From the NCBI RefSeq assembly GCF_900537075.1, contig NZ_UNRA01000005.1:205535-269534 (forward strand): 64,000 nt of DNA, written 5' to 3'. The notes below the pieces were generated by a model that searched no databases, had not been told where the DNA came from, and saw nothing but the letters and a program-made list of their open reading frames with translations. Within the stretch, counting starts at the first letter, position 1. The number at the start of each line of letters is the position of its first letter. Source of the stretch: Tropicibacter sp. Alg240-R139. Lineage in GTDB: Bacteria; Pseudomonadota; Alphaproteobacteria; Rhodobacterales; Rhodobacteraceae. Both the position numbers and the translations under genes were made by a program. Shown piece by piece: positions 28,444 to 36,738 of this stretch.

Positions 28444-29274
28444 TCAGCTGTTCGTCCATCGAGGCGCCCGTTTTTCAACAAACGCGGCGACGCCTTCCTT
28501 GGCGTCATTTGTTTCGAGCAGCTTGTGAAAAAGAGGCAAATTTGCGGGAAAAGCTGCAACCAACCCCCCTTCTTCCTCCAGACGGTTCAGGATGCGCAAA
28601 CTTGCGCTGACGGCCTGAGGCGAAGCCAAAGTGATTTCGGTTGCCAGGTCGCGGGCGGCATCCATAGCGGTCTGACCTTCGGCCGCGATCGAGTTGATAA
28701 CGCCAAGTTCCAAAGCGCGCGCGACATCGAAGTGTAGTCTGGTCAGAATAAGTTCCATCGCGGCCTTTCGCCCAATCTGGCCGGCCAATCGCATGACACC
28801 GCCACCTGCGGCAAACAACCCAACCCGAACTTCGGGAAGTGCGAACTTTGCGTGGGGCGCGGCGACGTTCAGATCGCAGGCCAGGGCAATTTCAAGGCCG
28901 CCTCCCATGGCAATACCGTTTACTGCAGCGATAATGGGTTTGGCCCTATCAAACCGATTGCAAAGCGCTCCGAAACCATTTGGTCCGGGGAGAATATCAC
29001 CGCCTTCATTGGTAGCTTTCAAGTCGTTTCCGGAACAAAAGGTCTTGTCGCCAGCGCCTGTAATGATGGCCACCCAGAGCGAAGGGTCATTTTCGTAAGC
29101 ATCGAACACCGTTTCCAGTTCGCGGTGGGCAGGGCCGAAAAGAGCGTTGTACGAACCCGGACGGTTAATCGTCACCTCAAATATTGGTCCATTTCTGTCG
29201 ACTAGAATGTGGTCAAAGGCGTGTGCGAACACGTCAATCTGAGCATCCGCTTTTGGGGCCTGAGGTGCATTCAT
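28444..29274 (-). CDS. Enoyl-CoA hydratase/isomerase family protein
   Basis: A 276-residue crotonase-fold enzyme expected to hydrate trans-2-enoyl-CoA in beta-oxidation. Motifs: INRPGSYNAL near the N-terminus, the CoA-binding and oxyanion-hole segments around SGNDLKA and NGIAMGGGLEIALACDL, then PEVRVGLFAAGGG. The first catalytic glutamate position of classical hydratases appears as EVRVGL. The frame is intact, unlike three neighbouring genes. Its stop is followed within a few bases by the original racemase start. Confidence 0.87.
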   Translation of the reverse strand: MNAPQAPKADAQIDVFAHAFDHILVDRNGPIFEVTINRPGSYNALFGPAHRELETVFDAYENDPSLWVAIITGAGDKTFCSGNDLKATNEGGDILPGPNGFGALCNRFDRAKPIIAAVNGIAMGGGLEIALACDLNVAAPHAKFALPEVRVGLFAAGGGVMRLAGQIGRKAAMELILTRLHFDVARALELGVINSIAAEGQTAMDAARDLATEITLASPQAVSASLRILNRLEEEGGLVAAFPANLPLFHKLLETNDAKEGVAAFVEKRAPRWTNS

Positions 29275-29436
29275 TGGATTGCCCTTGTCGATGATGTTTA
29301 GGTCAAAACGTTCGCTTAATAGGCACTTGGCGTATCGGTGCAGTGCTTTGGTGACGTCGAATTCAAATTCACATGACGTGAAGAGTTGTGGTGGTGGGCT
29401 CTGGTGAATTTGACCGTGCCTGCCACCAACGTTGTC

Positions 29437-30216
29437 TTAGCGAGGTGCCATGCGGATCGCGCCATCCAAACGCACGTCTTCACCGTTGAAATACCCGTTG
29501 CGGCACATCTCAAGAGCCAAAGAAGCGTATTCCGGCGGCGCACCCAAACGAGCGGGGTGGGGCACCTGCGCACCAAGCGCTTGGCGCACGTTTTCGGGAG
29601 CGCTGGCCAACAACGGTGTGTCGAAAATGCCCGGAAGGATCGTGTTTAACCGGATCAATTCCGACGAAAGGTCGCGGGCGATCGGTAAGGTCATACCCAC
29701 AACTGCGGCTTTGGTTGCGGAATATGCGACTTGACCAACCTGCCCGTCTTCAGCGGCCACGGAGGCGGTATTAACGATAACACCACGTTCGCCTTCCACG
29801 GGGTTAAGCATCAGCATTCCGGCGGCGGATTTCACCGTGCAGAGGAATGTCCCAATTTGGTTGACGTTGACGATGCGGATGTATTCGCTAAACGGAAACT
29901 CTCGGACTTCACTGGTTTTGCGGTCCCGACCCACGGTCTTCATCGCGTTGCCGATGCCCGCACAATTGAACAGAATGCGCTCTTGTCCATTAGCTTTACG
30001 GGCCTTGGCGAAACCGGCCACTACGCTGGCTTCATCTGACACGTTCACTTTGCAAAATACGCCACCAAGTTCGGCAGCTAATGCTTCACCAAGGTCTTCG
30101 TTAAGGTCAAACAGGGCGACTTTGACTCCTTGATCTGCCAATGCTCGGGCTGTCGCTGCCCCGAGACCGGATGCACCCCCGGTGATGACTGCCGAAACGG
30201 AACTGTTCAATTGCAT
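29437..30216 (-). CDS. Short-chain dehydrogenase, 3-hydroxyacyl-CoA dehydrogenase type II (HSD17B10-like)
   Basis: A 259-residue SDR. The N-terminal cofactor motif is TGGASGLGAA with an aspartate at the end of beta-2 (ALFDLNEDLG) favouring NAD. NCAGIGNA and the catalytic Ser-Tyr-Lys set (NTASVAAEDG...VAYSATKAAV) are complete, and the C-terminus FNGEDVRLDGAIRMAPR is typical of 3-hydroxy-2-methylbutyryl/3-hydroxyacyl-CoA dehydrogenases. It would carry out the third beta-oxidation step. The ATG at 30216 has AAGG upstream; a longer frame start has no support. Confidence 0.88.
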   Translation of the reverse strand: MQLNSSVSAVITGGASGLGAATARALADQGVKVALFDLNEDLGEALAAELGGVFCKVNVSDEASVVAGFAKARKANGQERILFNCAGIGNAMKTVGRDRKTSEVREFPFSEYIRIVNVNQIGTFLCTVKSAAGMLMLNPVEGERGVIVNTASVAAEDGQVGQVAYSATKAAVVGMTLPIARDLSSELIRLNTILPGIFDTPLLASAPENVRQALGAQVPHPARLGAPPEYASLALEMCRNGYFNGEDVRLDGAIRMAPR

Positions 30217-30376
30217 GGTTTTACCTTGTCCTTTGGATTTTCGTCTGCGAACCGGAAAAGCTCGCATCTTCAACTAGATGCCCCTGACCGAAAGCAACGG
30301 GAGTAACCGCGCCTGTCTCGCCAGCACAGCGGGAGGATTACATGTGTCAGGCTCGGCTCTCGATCAGGGTGCAACA

Positions 30377-31624
30377 CTAGATGCGTTCAATGATGATGGC
30401 CGGTGCCATTCCTCCGGCGGCGCACATGGTGATGAGACCATAGCGACCTCCAGAACGCTCCAGTTCGTCCAGTGCGGTCCCGATAAGAATTGAACCAGTT
30501 GCCCCAATCGGGTGGCTAAGGGCAATCGAACCGCCGTTGATGTTAACTTTTGCTCGGTCGAGCTGGAGGTGGCGGACGAAGCGTTCGGCGACAACCGCAA
30601 ACGCTTTGTTGATCTCATAGACGTCGATATCGCCTGGCGTCAGGTTTGCTTTGTCCAGAACCTTGCGCGCCGCAGCGACAGGGGCATTCAGTATCAACGT
30701 CGGGCAGTCTCCAACATTAGCGGTTGCCACGACACGACCGCGAGGTTTCAAACCGGACTTTTTCACATAGGCTTCAGACGCCATCAGAACGGCGGCGGAC
30801 CCGTCAACGATGCCAGAGGAATTGCCGGCATGGTGAATATGGTCGATTTTACCTTCTAGAGCAGGATACTTACGATAAATTAGGTCACCCCAGGTGGGTT
30901 GATCCTCGGCAAAGGGAAAAGACGCCACTTTGGAAAACACGGTATCAAGGGTCCCAAGCTTTTCTAGTGTAGTTCCTGGGCGCAGATATTCGTCCCGACC
31001 TAAAGCCACCGAACCGTCGTCGGGGTTCAGGACGGGAATAACCGACTTTTCAAACCGACCATCGGCTTGCGCAGCTGCTGCGCGGGCTTGGCTGGTTGCA
31101 GCGAGTTCGTCGGCGGCCCGGCGGTCAATGCCCTCGAGGGTGGCGATGGCGTCTGCGCAAACCCCTTGCTGACTTTGTGGGCGCAAGGCTCGCAGCTGTT
31201 TATTGCCCGCATCGAGCATGCTGGGTGTTCAAATGTCGAAAAGCGTGGCAGTGGAGCTCATTACTTCGGTGCCGCCGCCGCCGACCAGGTCTTCGAGGCC
31301 CGACATAACCTGCGCCGCAGCTATCGAAACAGAGGTGATGCCCGAGCCGCAGAACCGGTCAAGCGTGATGCCCGAGGCCTTCACATCGTATCCTGCTGCT
31401 AGCGCCGACATCCGGCCTATGTCCGCACCCTGCTTGCCTTCTTGTCTACTTGTTCCCCAGATGACGTCATCAATGTCCGAAGTGTTCAGGTCGTTCCGCT
31501 CGGCAATTGCCTTCAGAACGGTGGCCCCAAGGTGATGCGGGTGCAAGTGGGCCAAAGACCCCTTGCCCGCACGGCCAATGCCACGAGGCATCCGGCACGC
31601 ATCGATAATGAAAGCTTCTGACAT
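30377..31624 (-). pseudogene. Acetyl-CoA acetyltransferase (thiolase), split by an in-frame TGA
   Basis: Two adjacent open frames in the same reading frame together make one thiolase of about 415 codons. The 5' part (31229-31624, 131 aa) has MSEAFIIDACRMPRGIGRAG and the nucleophile motif LDRFCGSGITSVS. It ends ...SSTATLFDI, TGA (31231-31229), and the frame continues TPSMLDAGN into the 3' part (30377-31219 from its own ATG) with HPQS-like [26 protein letters not shown] and the closing TMCAAGGMAPAII. The nucleophile cysteine and the catalytic histidine and C-terminal cysteine are on separate fragments, so function is unlikely unless the stop is read through. Confidence 0.87.
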
Positions 31625-31683
31625 TTGTCGATCTTTTTTCTTTTGTTTACGGTTGCAAAGCGCCGTAGCGCCGCGCGATGTTG

Positions 31684-33221
31684 TTACGACCAGTAGCTGT
31701 CCCGAAGTTTCTTTTTCAGAAGTTTCCCGGTTTCGGTGCGGGGCAAGGCTTTGGAATAATTGAAAACCTTGGGTACTTTCACGCCGCTTAACGTCTCACG
31801 CGCGAACTTGATCAGCTCATTTGTCAGCGTGTCGCCGGCCTTTGCGTGGTCTCGAAGTTGCACAACGGCTGTCACGTGTTCGCCAAAGTCGGTGTGCGGT
31901 GTACCTATGACAGCCACGTCGAAGACTTCTGGATGCCGTGAAAGCCGATCCTCGATTTCTTGCGGATAAATATTCACGCCGCCCGAGATGATCATGAAGC
32001 TCTTGCGGTCGGTCAGGTAGAGGAAGCCATCTTCATCCATTCGACCAACATCGCCTAGTGTCGCCCAGCCGCCGTCGATCCGGGACTCCTCTGTCTTGAC
32101 TGGGTCGTTGTGGTAGGAAAACTCACGGAGGCCTCGAAAATAAATCAGACCTTCTTGTCCTGCTTTAGCAGGATTTCCGTCTTCGTCGCACACCTGCATC
32201 TCGCAGCCAACGGGACGTCCGACAGAACCGGGGCGCGTCAGCCAATCGTTACTGTCGATATACGTGAACCCGTTTCCTTCCGACCCTGCGTAGTATTCCT
32301 TCAGGATTGGGCCCCACCATTCGATCACCTGTTTCTTGACGTGCACTGGGCAAGGGGCCGCAGCATGAACGACAACTTCGAGCGAACTGTGATCGTATTG
32401 CTGCCGAACGGAATCCGGGAGATCCAGGATTCTGTTGAAATGTGTGGGGACAAACTGTACGTGGCTGACCTTTTTGTCCTGGATCAGCCGGAGTTTGTTT
32501 TCCGCATCGAATTTTTCTATCACGACCACGGAACCACCCCAGTATTGCAAAGCTGCGCATCAGCGCAGCGGCGCTGCATGATAAAGCGGGGCAGGGCAAA
32601 GATAGGTCGAATCCGGGCCAATCCCGTAAAGTCCGCCGAAAATATCGTACAGCGGATCCGGATCTTCTGCTTGGCTGCTCGGCTCGATCGTCACAGACAC
32701 GCCTTTGGGCTTTCCGGTGGTGCCTGACGAATAGAGCATGTCAGTTCCGAATGCCTCATCCGCGATGGGTTCGTCGCTCTGTTCAGCGAAGCTTGATTCC
32801 CAATCAAGCCAACCCGAAGGCATGTTCCCAATTCCAAGGAAGACAGTACCATCGGGCATTTCGTCAACGAGACTTGAGGTAATAGACGGATCAATTGCTT
32901 CGCACGACAGGACAAGCTTTGCGCCACAGTCATTGGCGATGTAAGATAATTCGCTGAGCGTCAGTTTGTTGGGCGCTGCAACATAGGCCAGCCCGGCCCG
33001 CTGAGCGCCCCACAGGAACGGAAACACTTCGAGACGATTATCTAGTGGGAACAAGACCTTGTCGCCAATGGCGATACCATTATTTCGCGCCTGGTGCGCA
33101 AATTGTTGGACTTCGACTCCAGTTCAGCAAACGTTATGAATTCACCAGACCCTGCCATTGTCGCGGCGGGTTTGCCCGGGGTCCGCTTCGCGATGACTCT
33201 CGGGTAAAATTCCTGTGTCAT
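31684..33221 (-). pseudogene. Acyl-CoA ligase (AMP-forming), broken by a 1-base deletion and an in-frame TGA
   Basis: An adenylate-forming acyl-CoA synthetase of about 512 codons. The original start is the ATG at 33221 with GGAGGA upstream, giving MTQEFYPRVIAKRTPGKPA. At about 33101-33106 one base appears lost: the frame runs into a stop in 33040s while the next frame supplies QFAHQARNNGIAIGDKV and joins FPLDNRLEVFPFLWGAQRAG. The AMP-binding motif YSSGTTGKPKG follows. After LYHAAPLR there is a TGA (32562-32560), then in frame CAALQYWGG and an intact C-terminal part to DSYWS, including GWATLGDVGRMDEDG and DRKSFMIISGG. The first step of the pathway is therefore lost here. Confidence 0.87.
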
Positions 33222-33514
33222 AGTTTTCCTCCAATACTAGCCGGGATGGACAGTGTTCCGTCTCTTTGATGCGCCCTGCTGATCCCCACTTTCCGGGTCT
33301 GTTCGTCGTCGTTTCTTTGCGCCCACTTCGCGCTGGTGGTTACTGCGATCACCAGTCACAGGTCTGTTGACGCAGAGGAACCATAGATGAATTAATTAAG
33401 TGGAAAATTAAATTTCACAGCCCTGTCAAACCTAGAGAGGTTTAGCCTTGCGCTGTTTTTGAATTCGCTGCGGTTGGTACAGGAAAATGGAGCACCGCGG
33501 CAGTGCTACGGTGA

Positions 33515-33540
33515 TGTAATTAATTGGCCAATTAATTACA
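33515..33540. promoter_or_regulatory. Perfect 26-bp palindrome upstream of the acyl-CoA dehydrogenase gene, probable TetR operator
   Basis: The arms TGTAATTAATTGG (33515-33527) and CCAATTAATTACA (33528-33540) are exact reverse complements with no spacer. It lies 114 bases before the acyl-CoA dehydrogenase ATG, in the divergent gap to the ligase start (33221). A dyad of this length in a gap shared by the two halves of the cluster fits an operator for the TetR regulator. A weaker AT-rich repeat (TTAATTAA at 33392-33399) lies 120 bases away. Confidence 0.65.
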
Positions 33541-33653
33541 GGAGCCTAGTCTGTGCTAACGATTGATGCCGATTGAGGCTTGAGGGTGCTGGAAGGACCT
33601 TCGAGGCCGATTGCCGGGAAAACTGCCAAAAAGCTTCTAGGAAAAGGGACGCC

Positions 33654-34814
33654 ATGAGAAACTTCACCGAAGAACAAATTATGTTCAGAGACAGCTATCG
33701 AAAATTTCTTGAAACCGAAGTGAAACCCCATATGCATCAATGGCGTGAAGACGGAATCGTACCACGAGAGGTGTTCCGTAAGGCCGGCGAGCAAGGAATG
33801 CTCATGATCTGGCCCGACGAGAAATATGGTGGGCTGGGAGAACCTGATTTCCGTTACGAGCAGATCATCATCGAAGAAACGGCAAAAGCGGATTGTGTCG
33901 AGCGGTACAACACCCTCCACAGCCGTCTCGTCGGCCCCTATATCTACAACCACGGCACCGAAGAACAGCGCGAAAGGTTTCTGCCAAAATGCGTGACCGG
34001 CGAGCATATTCTGGCTGTGGCGATGACCGAACCCGGAGCGGGAAGCGACCTGTCCAGATTGAAATCGCGCGTAAAGGACATGGGGGATCACTTTGTTCTG
34101 AACGGCTCAAAAACGTTCATCTCGAATGGTATCAATGCTGATCTGTTCGTCACTGCCGCCAAGCTAGAAGGCGCGGACAGCAAACACGCCATGGTACTTT
34201 TGGTTCTCGAACGCGATATGGAAGGCGTGTCGCGCGGCAGAAACCTTAAGAAAATGGGTTTACGCGCCCAAGACACCGCCGAGCTGTTCTTTGACAATGT
34301 CAAAGTGCCCAAAGAGAACGTTTTGGGGGAGCCCGGAAAAGGCTTCTTCATGCTGATGGAGGGGCTCGCGGAAGAACGGCTGATTGGCGCTTGCGGACAC
34401 CTTGCTGTTGGGCGTCATGCCTTTGATATCACGCGGGACTACGTAATGGAGCGACAGGTCTTTGGCAAAGCTCTATCGGAACAACAGAACACCCAGTTCA
34501 AGATGGCCGAAATGGACGCCAAGCTGGATATGTTGCAAGTGTATGTCGATCACTTGGTGTCGGAGCACAATCAAGGGCGCCTGACAACCAACATGTCAGC
34601 AAAGGCAAAAATGCTTGGTAGCGAGATAGAATGGGAAATGTCGGATTTAGGTGTGCAGTTGCACGGCGGGCACGGGTATATGGAAGAGTACGAAATCTCG
34701 ACCATTTTCACCAACGCCCGCATCAGCCGTATTTATGCCGGCAGTTCCGAGATCATGCGATACATCATCGGGCGCGACATCTTTTCCCAAAAATACAAGA
34801 GCTTCCTCGAATAG
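33654..34814 (+). CDS. Acyl-CoA dehydrogenase
   Basis: A 386-residue flavoprotein expected to make trans-2-enoyl-CoA in the first oxidation of the cluster. FAD/substrate motifs are AMTEPGAGSDLSRLK, the ISNGINADLFVTAAK strand, QVFGKALSEQQNTQFKMAEM and QLHGGHGYMEEYEISTIFTNARISRIYAGSSEI (quoted in pieces of the C-terminal helical domain); a glutamate in YMEEYE is positioned like the catalytic base of long/isovaleryl-type enzymes. The ATG at 33654 (MRNFTEEQIMF) is preferred to an upstream TTG-like extension. Divergent from the ligase pseudogene and intact. Confidence 0.9.
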   Translation: MRNFTEEQIMFRDSYRKFLETEVKPHMHQWREDGIVPREVFRKAGEQGMLMIWPDEKYGGLGEPDFRYEQIIIEETAKADCVERYNTLHSRLVGPYIYNHGTEEQRERFLPKCVTGEHILAVAMTEPGAGSDLSRLKSRVKDMGDHFVLNGSKTFISNGINADLFVTAAKLEGADSKHAMVLLVLERDMEGVSRGRNLKKMGLRAQDTAELFFDNVKVPKENVLGEPGKGFFMLMEGLAEERLIGACGHLAVGRHAFDITRDYVMERQVFGKALSEQQNTQFKMAEMDAKLDMLQVYVDHLVSEHNQGRLTTNMSAKAKMLGSEIEWEMSDLGVQLHGGHGYMEEYEISTIFTNARISRIYAGSSEIMRYIIGRDIFSQKYKSFLE

Positions 34815-35423
34815 GCGGGCTGGAACTGGTTTTTGACACAAGAGGTTCACCGCGAATAGGAACGCAACTTACGCGACAATCGACTGTGTCGCAGGACCCG
34901 ATCTTCCAAAGTAATCTCAGCGTTTCCTGTGACGTGAGCGGTGGTCGATGCCTCGCAAATTCAGGGACTGAAGAGCGCCCAGAAGCGGCAAGCTGCTAGT
35001 AAGCAACTCACAGACAAAGATGCCACTGCGAGCCTGTTTCTGGGGTTTGGTGGTGTGCTGGCCAAAAGTTGACAGACTACCTGATTGACTTAATCGGTCG
35101 GGCGGTTGCGGTCAGTATTCCTGCGCCGAACAACGCGATTCATAGCGGGAATGCACACCGAATTTACTGCATTGACGTCCTCGCTAAAGATGGCAGGCTG
35201 AGATGGCAAATCGAGACGGGGCAAAACGAGAGATCGCGGCCTGAAGTCCAGACCGGCAGATGAAAACAGGTCATCATTGATCGCGTGCAAGCGCGTCATT
35301 TCGACCGCCGGACTGCGGAAGCAAAAATCGCTTCGAGAACGATAAACCGCACGACAGGTCTCGGCCGCGCGGAGTGTGAACGCGTCGTTTAAAGTGATGG
35401 CAAAGAGCGAAAACTCGCCTCAG
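34815..35423. other. 600-base interval with no recognisable gene
   Basis: No frame here resembles a known family. A 64-codon plus-strand frame (35069-35263, TTG start) and an overlapping minus-strand frame of similar length have no ribosome-binding site, no domain and mutually overlap. No transposase motif or terminal repeat was recognised. The interval marks the right-hand edge of the accessory cluster and may hold eroded remains of genes. Confidence 0.5.
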
Positions 35424-35804
35424 TCAAGATCCACGCAACTGGGTCCTCTGAACCCACTTCCCGACCATGTCGGGGAGCCACGCCTCGATCGCCGCCGTGG
35501 CGACGACGTGACGCGTCCCAGCCTCGGCGTCTGTGACATCCAAGCCCCCCTTGACTGCGCGCACTTCGGTCCGGCCGCGCGGTAGATCCGACGCCACCAG
35601 ATCACAATCGACGGCGTCCGGGTCTTGTACACCGATCGTTACCTGAACGCGCATTTCGGTGTGATCAACACCCAGCTTTGAAAACAGCGTGATTGATGAA
35701 TGATGCAGCGCGTCCTGTACAGCTCGGCGGGCGGCCTTGGTATAGTCCTGACCGTAAAGATCATTGCCCGTTCCCATTTCCAGGATGATACGTTTTTCGG
35801 TCAA
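35424..35804 (-). CDS. Lin0512 family protein (second of tandem pair)
   Basis: A 126-residue protein of the uncharacterised Lin0512 family: RIILEMGTGNDLYGQDYTKAARRAVQDALHHSS, split here into two motifs, then VTIGVQDPDAVDCDLVASDLPRG and a GGLDVT segment. It overlaps the related upstream gene by four bases. The two are paralogous over their whole length (EMGTG/EFGMG, DYTKAA/DYTEAA, GVQDP/GVQKP), suggesting hetero-oligomerisation or a duplicated function. Biochemical role unknown. Confidence 0.8.
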   Translation of the reverse strand: MTEKRIILEMGTGNDLYGQDYTKAARRAVQDALHHSSITLFSKLGVDHTEMRVQVTIGVQDPDAVDCDLVASDLPRGRTEVRAVKGGLDVTDAEAGTRHVVATAAIEAWLPDMVGKWVQRTQLRGS

Positions 35805-36151
35805 TGCACGGGCTCCATGTCAAAAGACACAACAATCGCTGCGTTGGCGATGACCGTGCGACCGTCGACGTGGGGTTTTTCGATGTCCAACCCCCCCTCG
35901 GTCACTGTGATGCTGGGCTGGCCATACGGAAAGATATTCAGCAGGGAATCAACATCAACCTGATCTGGCTTTTGCACGCCGATCTCAGCGTCGATGATCA
36001 TTGCCTCTTTGGGGAAATCGAAAAGTTCGGCCATATTCACCGAGTTGTGCCACAGCGCGTCTTTTAGCGCCCTGAGCGCTGCTTCGGTATAGTCCTCGCG
36101 CCTAAGCGATGTGCCCATGCCGAATTCCACCAGAACCCGTGTCTTGGCCAT
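35801..36151 (-). CDS. Lin0512 family protein (first of tandem pair)
   Basis: A 116-residue Lin0512 protein: VLVEFGMGTSLRREDYTEAALRALKDALWHNS in two blocks, then DAEIGVQKPDQVDVDSLLNIFPYG and GGLDIEKP. It is translationally coupled (ATGA) to the second copy downstream. No catalytic motif is obvious and no function is known. The pair is preceded by a gap of about 150 bases holding the trxA terminator. Confidence 0.8.
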   Translation of the reverse strand: MAKTRVLVEFGMGTSLRREDYTEAALRALKDALWHNSVNMAELFDFPKEAMIIDAEIGVQKPDQVDVDSLLNIFPYGQPSITVTEGGLDIEKPHVDGRTVIANAAIVVSFDMEPVH

Positions 36152-36305
36152 GTTGCCTCCTGTTCATGTGTTAGTGGCAGTTTGCCGTTTTGTGGTCTGT
36201 GTGGAAGGTCCAAATTGACCGTATCGGACAGGCCAGGTGGTTTTTGCAAGGCTCCGCCTCGCGCTCCGTGATATTTCCGGCAAGAAGCAGGGAATGCAAA
36301 ATGAA

Positions 36306-36332
36306 AAGGCGCCCCGCGATTGGGAGCGCCTT
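36306..36332 (-). terminator. Terminator after trxA
   Basis: Read on the minus strand, AAGGCGC (36332-36326) and GCGCCTT (36312-36306) form the stem of a hairpin with a C/G-rich inner part, followed by a T-rich run (TTTTCATTTT). It lies 26 bases beyond the trxA stop. Confidence 0.75.
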
Positions 36333-36357
36333 GATCCAGTAGACCCAAATAATAGAA

Positions 36358-36678
36358 CTAAATCGAGTCGTTGATCCAGCTTTCCAGAGCCGCCTTAGGA
36401 GCAGCGCCGGCACGGTTCGACACAACCTGACCGTCCTTGAAGATGAACAGCGCGGGAATTCCACGCACGCCCATTGCGGCGGCAGAGTTCGGGTTGCTGT
36501 CTACATCGACCTTGGCGACTTTGATCTTGCCGTCGTATTGCGCGGCCAACTCTTCCAGAGCGGGGCCGATCTGTTTGCACGGACCACACCATTCGGCCCA
36601 AAAATCGACCACTACGGGGATGTCCGAGTTTTTGACTTCGGCGTCGAAGGTTGCGTCGGTGACGGCTACGGTGGACAT
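36358..36678 (-). CDS. trxA: Thioredoxin
   Basis: Thioredoxin (106 aa) is the cytosolic dithiol reductant for ribonucleotide reductase and other partners. The active site [14 protein letters not shown], the cis-proline loop [14 protein letters not shown] and the buried aspartate in VDFWAEW are standard. It follows addA after about 60 bases on the same strand, the usual addB-addA-trxA order in alphaproteobacteria, and is closed by its own terminator. Confidence 0.96.
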   Translation of the reverse strand: MSTVAVTDATFDAEVKNSDIPVVVDFWAEWCGPCKQIGPALEELAAQYDGKIKVAKVDVDSNPNSAAAMGVRGIPALFIFKDGQVVSNRAGAAPKAALESWINDSI

Positions 36679-36738
36679 ATTCTGTCTCCTGAATGGAATT
36701 CGCTTGGGATCAGAACGTAAGTGTGCTCATAGGGGGCG

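Noticed and set aside
30377..33221. Reading the in-frame TGA codons of the thiolase and ligase as tryptophan or selenocysteine
   Set aside because: Many intact genes in the window end in TGA (mutS, rdgB, aroE, coaE, tsaD), no SECIS-like hairpin is evident, and the ligase also carries a frameshift and the racemase a TAA. Pseudogene formation explains all lesions.
35069..35263. 64-codon open frame in the gap after the acyl-CoA dehydrogenase
   Set aside because: TTG start, no ribosome-binding site, no recognisable domain, and overlapped by an equally long frame on the other strand.
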